Origin: Rheinheimera sp.
GTDB lineage: Bacteria; Pseudomonadota; Gammaproteobacteria; Enterobacterales; Alteromonadaceae
DNA: 10,000 bases
NCBI RefSeq assembly: GCF_020217005.1
Contig: NZ_JAIWOI010000376.1
Coordinates: forward strand, 1-10,000
Direction of reading: 5' to 3'
The position numbers were made by a program, and so were the translations under genes. The notes below the pieces were generated by a model. The model ran no database searches. It saw nothing but the letters and a program-made list of their open reading frames with translations, and was not told the origin of the DNA. Position 1 is the stretch's first letter, and every line of letters starts with the position of its first letter. This document shows positions 1 through 5,239 of the stretch, piece after piece.

Positions 1-884
1 GCGAAACCGGCGTTGGGAAGGAGCTTTTTGCCAGACATTTACATCGGTGCTCGTCCAGAAGAAATAAACCTATGGTGTATGTAAACTGCGCAGCATTGCC
101 AGAAAGCCTGGCCGAAACCGAGTTATTTGGGCATGTCAGAGGTGCATTTTCCGGAGCTCATGGTGAGCGGATGGGACGGTTTGAGGCTGCTGATGAGGGC
201 ACTTTATTTCTCGATGAGGTTGGAGAATTACCACTGTCTATACAGGCAAAGTTATTACGGGTTTTACAAAACGGTGAGATTCAGCGCTTAGGTAGTGACA
301 AACAGCGTCAGGTCAACGTGCGGATTGTGGCCGCGACTAACAGGGATTTGCATCAACAAGTGAAAATGGGGGAATTCAGAGCTGACTTATACCATCGATT
401 GTCTGTCTATCCTTTACCTATTCCTCCGCTCAGAGAGCGACAGGACGACATTCCATTACTTGCCGGTCATTTTCTCGAACTAAACCGAAGTCGATTGGGA
501 ATGAGGGCTCTGCGGTTGTCTGCGTCGGCAGAACTCGGGCTTATCAATTACAGCTGGCCCGGAAATATCAGAGAGCTTGAACACGTCATTAGCAGAGCTG
601 CTATAAAGGCTTTAAGCCGCGGCGCCCAACGTTCAGACATTGTTACTATAGAACCAGACCTGTTGGATATTTTTGACGGTATGCAGAATCTTCCAGACTC
701 TGAGAACTATAGAGTTGACGAGTTAAGTCATGTCACATTAAGGCAAGGCGTTGAGCAAATACAGAAATCGCTTATTCGACAAGCTGTGGATAAAAATAAT
801 GGAAGTTGGTCCCAGGCTGCTCGCCAACTGGATTTAGACCCCAGTAATTTGCATAAACTAGCTCAACGACTCGGGTTGAAATAA
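1..884 (+). CDS. norR: NorR, nitric oxide-responsive sigma54-dependent activator (3' part, 5' end outside window)
   Basis: The frame is open from the window edge; its first complete codon is at position 3, and 293 residues are visible. What remains is the AAA+ domain and the C-terminal DNA-binding domain; the N-terminal GAF domain that carries the NO-sensing iron in NorR lies outside. The Walker A motif (ETGVGKE) is at the very start. The sigma54-contact loop reads GAFSGA (141-158) where the usual form is GAFTGA. Walker B is in GTLFLDEVGELP, sensor I is AATNRDL, the arginine-finger region is FRADLYHRL, and WPGNIRELE is sensor II. The C-terminus is a Fis-type helix-turn-helix ending DPSNLHKLAQRLGLK, which closely resembles the E. 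coli NorR tail (I recall VANLHRLAKRLGLK); this is why NorR is preferred over other enhancer-binding proteins. NorR normally activates NO-detoxifying genes from sigma54 promoters; those targets are not in this window. moeB follows 31 bp downstream. Confidence 0.88.
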   Translation, partial: ETGVGKELFARHLHRCSSRRNKPMVYVNCAALPESLAETELFGHVRGAFSGAHGERMGRFEAADEGTLFLDEVGELPLSIQAKLLRVLQNGEIQRLGSDKQRQVNVRIVAATNRDLHQQVKMGEFRADLYHRLSVYPLPIPPLRERQDDIPLLAGHFLELNRSRLGMRALRLSASAELGLINYSWPGNIRELEHVISRAAIKALSRGAQRSDIVTIEPDLLDIFDGMQNLPDSENYRVDELSHVTLRQGVEQIQKSLIRQAVDKNNGSWSQAARQLDLDPSNLHKLAQRLGLK

Positions 885-915
885 TCATCATTGACGCAAA
901 TAAAGTGGTAACAAC

Positions 916-1692
916 ATGACAAAAAAATCCCGCGACACTGCTGAGTTGAGTACAACTGAAGCTTTACGCTACAGTCGGCATTTGATGCTGCCTGCCATGG
1001 ACTTTCGTGGTCAGGAGGCTTTACTCTCATCAAGGGTATTGGTGGTGGGGATGGGAGGGCTTGGGTGCGCAGCAGCTCCTTATCTTGTCGCCAGTGGTAT
1101 AGGGCACATCACTCTGGTCGATGATGATCTGATCGACCGGACTAACTTACAAAGACAGATCCTATATCGGGAAAGTGATGTGGGTTCGCTCAAGGCGCAA
1201 CGTGCTTGCATGGCTCTGCGTGAGCTCAATTCTGAAATAGAAATTGAGGCGCTCTGCAGAAGGCTGGATGCAGAAGAGCTTTCTAAACTTGTTGGTGGTT
1301 ATTCGTTGGTACTGGACTGTACAGATAATTTACTTACGAGAAATGCGATAAATGAAGCTTGTTTTAAGGCTCGCGTGCCGCTGGTTTCTGGAGCTGCCAT
1401 TCGTTTTGAAGGTCAGGTAGTGTGCTTTAATATGCACGATGATATGCCTTGTTATCAATGTCTGAGTCTTCAGTTTACAGAACAGCAGTTGACTTGTATG
1501 GAGGCTGGTATTTTGAGCCCGGTAGTTGGTGTTATAGGTGCGGTTCAGGCACTGGAAGTAGTAAAAATACTCGCGTCTGTCGGATCTCCGTCATTTGGGG
1601 TTCTTCAGCTTTTTGACGCCTTTCACGGCCAGTGGCGTCAATTTAAGTTGGCTAAGGATCCAAATTGTCCTGTGTGTGGCTCTAATCAATGA
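916..1692 (+). CDS. moeB: MoeB-type molybdopterin-synthase adenylyltransferase (HesA/MoeB/ThiF family)
   Basis: 258 residues, close to the roughly 250 of E. coli MoeB. The family enzyme adenylates the C-terminal glycine of a sulfur-carrier protein (MoaD, or ThiS for ThiF) with ATP, the first step of loading it with sulfur for molybdenum-cofactor (or thiamine) synthesis in the cytoplasm. Visible motifs: nucleotide-binding GMGGLG (residues 45-50), VDDD (68-71), NLQRQ (77-81), DCTDN (134-138), and the zinc-site cysteine pairs CYQC (179-182) and CPVC (251-254). The segment LTCMEAGILSPVVGVIG and the N-terminal RYSRHLMLPAMDFRGQEAL match MoeB better than ThiF. The ATG at 916 is chosen because it gives the normal N-terminus; the ribosome site before it is weak (AAGTGG). 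It probably shares a transcript with norR. No moaD, moaE or moeA is in view, so assignment to MoeB rather than another E1-like paralogue rests on sequence alone. Its last 11 bp overlap the end of the convergent DGC gene. Confidence 0.82.
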   Translation: MTKKSRDTAELSTTEALRYSRHLMLPAMDFRGQEALLSSRVLVVGMGGLGCAAAPYLVASGIGHITLVDDDLIDRTNLQRQILYRESDVGSLKAQRACMALRELNSEIEIEALCRRLDAEELSKLVGGYSLVLDCTDNLLTRNAINEACFKARVPLVSGAAIRFEGQVVCFNMHDDMPCYQCLSLQFTEQQLTCMEAGILSPVVGVIGAVQALEVVKILASVGSPSFGVLQLFDAFHGQWRQFKLAKDPNCPVCGSNQ

Positions 1693-2068
1693 CGCGAATG
1701 TCTTGAGTCACAATTTCGCGTGGGAACAATTCAAGTATGTCGTATGCGTCTGTTACTAGATAGTCATCATGGGCACGCTTTTTTAAGCCAAACATTGTTA
1801 ATTCGATATGCCAGGTTGGAACTACATTTATTGTCGCAAGGCATTGTTTTACGCAATTTAGTGGGCAGCCATCAATAGCTAATATAGCTCTTCCCGATTG
1901 TGCTGTTTTTACCAACTCTGTGATATTGCCTCCAATACCAGCAATAGAAGACATTTCCGCCAGATTTTTCCTGTTGAGTATCAGGGCTAAATCATTTGCA
2001 AGTTGTGCAACGTTTGAACAACCAGAACAAGCATAGACAAGAGGCTTGTTGTCACTAATATGTTTCAT
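1682..2068 (-). CDS. Small DGC-domain protein, putative zinc-binding
   Basis: 128 residues from the ATG at 2068. The frame can be extended to a TTG at 2083, but the ATG has a weak TGGA ribosome site upstream and a better N-terminus. Motifs: YACSGC (Cys14 and Cys17), a glycine-rich segment SSIAGIGGN (40-48), and the diagnostic DGCPLNCVKQC (66-76), giving Cys68, Cys72 and Cys76. This is the hallmark of the DGC domain family, thought to bind zinc from its conserved cysteines; the biochemical role is not established. No signal peptide or membrane segment is visible, so it is probably cytoplasmic. The promoter region carries an FNR box and a NarL-like site (see those entries), pointing to induction without oxygen and with nitrate or nitrite. 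The gene lies 135 bp downstream of, and in the same direction as, the HPP-CBS gene, and overlaps moeB tail to tail. Confidence 0.78.
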   Translation of the reverse strand: MKHISDNKPLVYACSGCSNVAQLANDLALILNRKNLAEMSSIAGIGGNITELVKTAQSGRAILAIDGCPLNCVKQCLATINVVPTWHIELTMFGLKKRAHDDYLVTDAYDILELFPREIVTQDIRVID

Positions 2069-2099
2069 AGTTAATTCCAGCAAACAAGATTGATTATCG

Positions 2100-2105
2100 A
2101 GTCTA
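2100..2105 (-). promoter_or_regulatory. Candidate -10 element of the DGC gene promoter
   Basis: Read on the minus strand, TAGACT matches four of six bases of TATAAT. It would place the FNR box centre near -40.5, close to the standard class II position of -41.5. Two alternatives are TATTAG (2103-2108) and GATAAT (2093-2098), which would put the box near -37.5 and -47.5. The start site therefore cannot be fixed from sequence. Confidence 0.3.
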
Positions 2106-2126
2106 ATACTTGTTGCCAGCAGAAAA

Positions 2127-2140
2127 TTGATTCAAATCAA
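2127..2140 (-). promoter_or_regulatory. FNR/ANR/DNR box upstream of the DGC gene
   Basis: TTGATTCAAATCAA is a perfect match to TTGAT-N4-ATCAA. The symmetry extends one step further to 7-bp arms (AATTGAT / ATCAATT, 2125-2142). The same motif is bound by oxygen-sensing FNR/ANR and by NO-sensing DNR-type regulators, so sequence alone does not say which. The only gene start suitably placed is the DGC gene (ATG 65 bp from the box centre on the minus strand); nothing starts on the plus strand for about 1.5 kb. Confidence 0.82.
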
Positions 2141-2154
2141 TTCGTTGTCGTTAC

Positions 2155-2170
2155 TACCACTTTATGGGTA
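2155..2170 (-). promoter_or_regulatory. NarL/NarP-type 7-2-7 site upstream of the FNR box
   Basis: On the minus strand the sequence is TACCCAT-AA-AGTGGTA. The first heptamer fits TACYYMT fully, and the inverted second heptamer has one mismatch out of seven. Two nucleotides separate them, the spacing preferred by NarL and NarP. The centre lies 29 bp upstream of the FNR-box centre; at E. coli nirB the corresponding distance is 28 bp (-69.5 and -41.5). No narLX or narPQ gene is in the window, so the presence of the regulator is assumed. Confidence 0.55.
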
Positions 2171-2203
2171 ATCAGCTTGTTAGACCGCTTGTCGCCTAGG
2201 ATG

Positions 2204-3418
2204 TTACATAGCTTGCCGCAGAGGTTGTTGCTGAACCAATGTAGCCAGTAAATCAGATTGGGTGATAATGCCACAGAGTTGCTGAGCGGCATTGAGTACT
2301 GGCACCTGATGCAAACCGTTATGTGCAAGCAAAGGAATCAGCGCCGCGATATGGTCTGTCTCTTTGACTGTTACCAGCTTACGATTCATCCAATCTCCAA
2401 CTGTAGCTCGCGCAGAATCAGACTGTGGTTTGAACCAACTGAGGATCTGTGTTCTGAACGAGAACAGATCAGATTCGGTCAAGTCTTTCACTACATCCAC
2501 CAGGGTAAATATGCCTACCAGTTGCCGCTGCTGATCGATTACGGGCAGCATACTAACCTTGTGGCGACGCAGCAGTTGCCAGGCTGTTTGCAATGGTGTT
2601 TCTGATGTTATGGTTAATAAATCTTTTGCCATAATATCGCGACACAACAGTTGCGAGTGGCGGCTAAACGCATGCTGTTGCGCTCTATGGTACAGTTGCA
2701 ATAAATCAGTTTCGTTAATATCCAGCACCCGATCGAGGCTATTGATTGCCGCTGCTAAGTCGCTGTGCTGCAGCTGCAACCTGTCTAGCGGCTTGGCGTC
2801 TGCTGTTGCTGGTGCGCCAGGCCCCTCAGATGTTGTCTTTGCTTTAAGCCAGTAGCGCTGTAGAAATAGCGCGCAACTTAGCATCACCAACAGATTAAGG
2901 CCTACCGGATAAAAAAGGAATTCCAATCCAGGCGCAGGCCCTGCTGTGGTGGCGATCACCGGGACCAGCGCTGTAGCACCTCCTGGTGGATGCATGCACT
3001 CAAGCAGGTACATTACAAATAACACCACAGCAATGGTGGTCGCTGCCATCAGTGGAAAACTGTTAAACAGGTGACTGCATGCAAGGCCAATGGCTGCAGG
3101 GAACAGATGGCCAGCCAGAAATACCCATGGTCTGGCCAACGGGCTGTTTGGTATGCCAAATAACAGTACGGCCGAAGCCCCCATTGACGCAAGTAATAGG
3201 GTATAGCTGCTGCCGGCCAATAGCAGACTACTTACCTGAGCGACCAGACCAAGCGCGACAAATGCAGCGCACACTACTTTTAAACGCTGTTGCAACGTAA
3301 TGGCCGACAAGCGTTGTTCGTGAGGGTGATATAACCCGAATTGACGCAGCAGTCGTTGCAGCAAGGTGTCTGGAGTCATTGGTGAATCTGGTCTGTTGGA
3401 AGCAAGTCGGGCTATCAT
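2204..3418 (-). CDS. HPP-family integral membrane protein with C-terminal tandem CBS domains
   Basis: 404 residues from the ATG at 3418. A TTG at 3430 and an ATG at 3379 are possible alternatives; no start has a strong ribosome site. The N-terminal half holds hydrophobic segments at about 47-67, 72-90, 99-118, 122-139 and 166-186. The family signature HPPGGATAL is at 143-151, following MYLLEC. After a linker come two CBS domains, about 257-313 (RDIMAKDLLTI, VSMLPVIDQ, LVGIFTLVDVV) and 340-395 (GDWMNRKLVTV, LHQVPVLNA, LCGIITQSDLL). CBS pairs usually bind adenosine nucleotides and gate the attached module. An HPP protein of photosynthetic organisms has been reported as a nitrite transporter; transfer of that role here is an inference, supported by the nitrogen-oxide setting. 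Cell location is the inner membrane, with CBS domains expected in the cytoplasm. It is divergent from hemN and codirectional with the DGC gene. I see no clear terminator in the 135 bp after it. Confidence 0.85.
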   Translation of the reverse strand: MIARLASNRPDSPMTPDTLLQRLLRQFGLYHPHEQRLSAITLQQRLKVVCAAFVALGLVAQVSSLLLAGSSYTLLLASMGASAVLLFGIPNSPLARPWVFLAGHLFPAAIGLACSHLFNSFPLMAATTIAVVLFVMYLLECMHPPGGATALVPVIATTAGPAPGLEFLFYPVGLNLLVMLSCALFLQRYWLKAKTTSEGPGAPATADAKPLDRLQLQHSDLAAAINSLDRVLDINETDLLQLYHRAQQHAFSRHSQLLCRDIMAKDLLTITSETPLQTAWQLLRRHKVSMLPVIDQQRQLVGIFTLVDVVKDLTESDLFSFRTQILSWFKPQSDSARATVGDWMNRKLVTVKETDHIAALIPLLAHNGLHQVPVLNAAQQLCGIITQSDLLATLVQQQPLRQAM

Positions 3419-3564
3419 AAACTGCACCAAAACAAAGCGTACAGCGTTTTTGCGAACTAAATTGGTGCAATTCTATAGTGTGCATTCTGAAAACTACCTA
3501 ATACATCAAATGGTAGACCGTGCTGAGTGGCTACAAAATGGCTAGCTACCGTTTTTTTGCCTGC

Positions 3565-3570
3565 TATAAA
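3565..3570 (+). promoter_or_regulatory. Candidate -10 element for hemN
   Basis: TATAAA within CTGCTATAAAAGCC matches five of six bases of TATAAT. The hexamer 17 bp upstream (CTAGCT) does not resemble TTGACA, so if the element is real it may depend on an activator. A start near 3577 would give a leader of about 150 nt before the hemN ATG, including the hairpin and the short frame. Confidence 0.35.
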
Positions 3571-3590
3571 AGCCGATTTAAACTCGTTTA

Positions 3591-3614
3591 TACCTCTAAT
3601 GTTACGAGGAGGTA
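3591..3614 (+). promoter_or_regulatory. Hairpin able to mask a strong Shine-Dalgarno sequence
   Basis: TACCTC (3591-3596) is the exact reverse complement of GAGGTA (3609-3614), with a 12-nt loop. The right arm is part of GAGGAGGT, the ribosome site of the ten-codon frame starting at 3621. CCTC can also pair with the first GAGG (3606-3609), giving an alternative fold. In RNA this could expose or hide the ribosome site. Confidence 0.35.
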
Positions 3615-3620
3615 CCCGCA

Positions 3621-3653
3621 ATGATTTCCAAGCCTATCAGGTTAGCTTGTTAG
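3621..3653 (+). CDS. Possible ten-residue leader peptide upstream of hemN
   Basis: The frame ATG...TAG encodes MISKPIRLAC. It is preceded by GAGGAGGT with a 6-nt gap to the ATG, the strongest ribosome site I found in the window and much stronger than that of hemN itself (GAGGT). The stop codon is 76 bp before the hemN ATG. The peptide has no run of one amino acid of the kind seen in classical attenuators, although it ends in a rare-type Cys codon before the stop. It could be a regulatory leader peptide, a remnant of an older gene start, or chance. Translation is not proven. Confidence 0.3.
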   Translation: MISKPIRLAC

Positions 3654-3729
3654 AATAAGCAATAAAGTAGTTTTTTCCGGTGGTCGCGGTTTGCAGCATC
3701 ACCGAAAGCATTCCTGGGCCGAGGTAAGC

Positions 3730-5091
3730 ATGAATACGTTGTTGTGGGATCCTGAGTTAATAGCCAAATACAATATTAACGGTCCGCGCTATACCTCCTA
3801 TCCAACAGCTCTTGCGATGGACAAAAGTTTTTCGCACCAGATGATTTATAAAACACTGTCAGCCAGTTTGTCAGAATTGAGCTTGTACATTCATCTGCCG
3901 TTTTGTCACAAGCTCTGTTATTACTGCGGTTGTAACAAAGTCATCACCCGTCACCAAAATAAAGCTGACGATTATCTGGACGCACTTGAGAAAGAAATGG
4001 AAATGTATTCACCTCTACTTAAGGGGAGATTGATCAATCAGGTCCATTTGGGTGGCGGTACACCTACTTTTCTCACTGAACAGCAATTGAGTCGCTTGAT
4101 GCGTCTTATCCATCGTCATTTTGCTTTAAATCAAGATGCAGAAATCAGTATCGAAATAGATCCACGTAGCTGTAGTGATGAAAAACTTGCTCATCTGAAA
4201 GCCTTAGGTTTTAACCGTGTAAGTTTTGGCGTTCAGGATCTTGATGAAAAAGTGCAGATTGCCATCAACAGAGTGCAGGATGTTGATCTGATACGTCGTC
4301 AGGTGAAATTAAGTAAAGAGCTTGGGTTTGAGTCGGTGAATCTCGATATTATCTATGGACTCCCTCATCAGCAGACCAACAGTTTCGCAGAAACTGTTGA
4401 GGAAATAGTGCGTCTGGACCCTGACCGTATTTCCTTGTTCAGTTACGCTCATCTTCCTGATCGCTTTGCATCACAGCGCAAAATCCCACAAAGCAGTTTG
4501 CCAGACGCCCCATTGAAGCTTGAACTGATGCAAATCGCTATTAATAGATTTGTCGAAGCTGGTTATCAGTTTATAGGAATGGATCATTTCGCTAAACCTC
4601 ACGATAGCCTGGCCCAAGCTCAAAAGTCTGGTCAGCTACAGCGTAATTTTCAGGGATATACCACCTCTGGACAGGATGCCTTGGTTGGTTTGGGTGTATC
4701 TAGCATCAGCCAGGTGAACGGTGTGCTTTGGCAAAATACCAAAGAATTGCCTGAGTATTATGCAGCTATTACATCCAATGCTATTCCGGTTGAAAAAGGA
4801 TTTTGCTTAAACCTTGATGACAAGATCCGGGCTGAGTTGATTAGCCAGCTGATTTGTCATTTTGAACTGGACCTAAAAGCATTTTGTACAAAATGGTCCG
4901 TCAAAGATTTTATGTTGTATTTTGCCGACGCGATGCAAAAACTGAAGCCCTTTATCAGTGATGGTCTTGTTCACGTTAGTGCAGGTCATCTGCGGGTTAC
5001 AGATAAGGGGCGTCTTTGGGTTCGCAGCATATGCGCTTGCTTTGATTTTTATCTTGCGCAGGGGCAGCAGAGTTATTCAAAAGTAGTCTAG
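3730..5091 (+). CDS. hemN: HemN, oxygen-independent coproporphyrinogen III oxidase (radical SAM)
   Basis: 453 residues, matching the 457 of E. coli HemN. The enzyme decarboxylates the two propionate side chains on rings A and B of coproporphyrinogen III to form protoporphyrinogen IX without oxygen, using two SAM molecules and a [4Fe-4S] cluster, in the cytoplasm. The N-terminal INGPRYTSYPTA is typical of true HemN. The cluster motif is HLPFCHKLCYYCGCNK with Cys59, Cys63, Cys66 and the HemN-specific Cys68, which distinguishes it from HemW. The SAM motif GGGTPT is at 108-113. The HemN C-terminal domain is present to the end (DLKAFCTKWSVKDF onwards). The ATG at 3730 is chosen because GAGGT lies 4 nt before it and the protein then starts like known HemN; an upstream TTG at 3691 would add 13 unconserved residues. 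It transcribes alone, with the MCP gene 148 bp downstream. Confidence 0.95.
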   Translation: MNTLLWDPELIAKYNINGPRYTSYPTALAMDKSFSHQMIYKTLSASLSELSLYIHLPFCHKLCYYCGCNKVITRHQNKADDYLDALEKEMEMYSPLLKGRLINQVHLGGGTPTFLTEQQLSRLMRLIHRHFALNQDAEISIEIDPRSCSDEKLAHLKALGFNRVSFGVQDLDEKVQIAINRVQDVDLIRRQVKLSKELGFESVNLDIIYGLPHQQTNSFAETVEEIVRLDPDRISLFSYAHLPDRFASQRKIPQSSLPDAPLKLELMQIAINRFVEAGYQFIGMDHFAKPHDSLAQAQKSGQLQRNFQGYTTSGQDALVGLGVSSISQVNGVLWQNTKELPEYYAAITSNAIPVEKGFCLNLDDKIRAELISQLICHFELDLKAFCTKWSVKDFMLYFADAMQKLKPFISDGLVHVSAGHLRVTDKGRLWVRSICACFDFYLAQGQQSYSKVV

Positions 5092-5154
5092 AAGTTGTAG
5101 GCGTTAGTCATGTTTTATTGATAAACAAAGAGAGCAAAGGAGGTAGTTAATTAT

Positions 5155-5184
5155 CCCAGAGAGGTAGGCCTTTTGTTTTCTGGG
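5155..5184 (+). terminator. Weak stem-loop after hemN
   Basis: CCCAGA (5155-5160) can pair with TCTGGG (5179-5184) across an 18-nt loop. A run of six T follows only about 10 nt later (5195-5200), so this is a poor intrinsic terminator and may equally be part of the MCP leader. hemN therefore may read through into the MCP gene. Confidence 0.25.
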
Positions 5185-5190
5185 GGTTCT

Positions 5191-5237
5191 GGTATTTTTT
5201 ACCTAAAATAGCGGTAATTTCTACCAAGAGGTATACC
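5191..5237 (+). repeat. Alternating GGTA / TACC tetranucleotides in the MCP leader
   Basis: In order, GGTA (5191), TACC (5200), GGTA (5213), TACC (5222), GGTA (5230) and TACC (5234) alternate up to two bases before the MCP start codon. Every GGTA can pair with a neighbouring TACC, so several mutually exclusive short hairpins are possible. The MCP ribosome site AGAGGT overlaps the last GGTA. Two more GGTA copies lie upstream (5142, 5163). TTACC and GGTAA (5199-5203 and 5213-5217) make the longest simple arm pair. Confidence 0.4.
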
Positions 5238-5239
5238 CT

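Larger units (their letters stand above)
3419..3729. other. Divergent intergenic region between the HPP-CBS gene and hemN
   Basis: 311 bp that must hold both promoters. It contains a possible hemN -10 element, an SD-masking hairpin and a ten-codon frame, listed separately. A further imperfect hairpin at 3678-3704 (CGGTGGT pairing with ATCACCG, one G-U pair) lies just before the hemN ribosome site; it has no following T-run, so it does not look like a terminator. For the HPP gene, ACTATAGAAT on the minus strand around 3468-3477 could supply a -10 element. No FNR box matching TTGAT-N4-ATCAA is present, which is notable because hemN is often under FNR/ANR control. Confidence 0.6.

Noticed and set aside
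2137..3300. Several open frames of 60-115 codons opposite or alongside the HPP-CBS gene
   Set aside because: They are shadows of the well-supported HPP-CBS frame, with no ribosome sites or recognisable domains.
3563..3574. GCTATAAAAGCC occurs before hemN and again at 9513-9524 near the TonB receptor
   Set aside because: A 12-bp AT-rich match around a -10-like core is weak evidence, and the second copy is not positioned as a promoter for the receptor. No other copies were noticed.
3681..3694. TGGTCGCGGTTTGC before hemN, resembling a sigma54 promoter that NorR might use
   Set aside because: The GG and GC doublets are 11 bp apart instead of 12, and sigma54 promoters tolerate this spacing change poorly; no NorR-type GT-N7-AC sites were seen nearby.
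5118..5131. TTGATAAACAAAGA upstream of the MCP gene as a possible FNR box
   Set aside because: Only the left half-site fits; the right half matches two of five bases.
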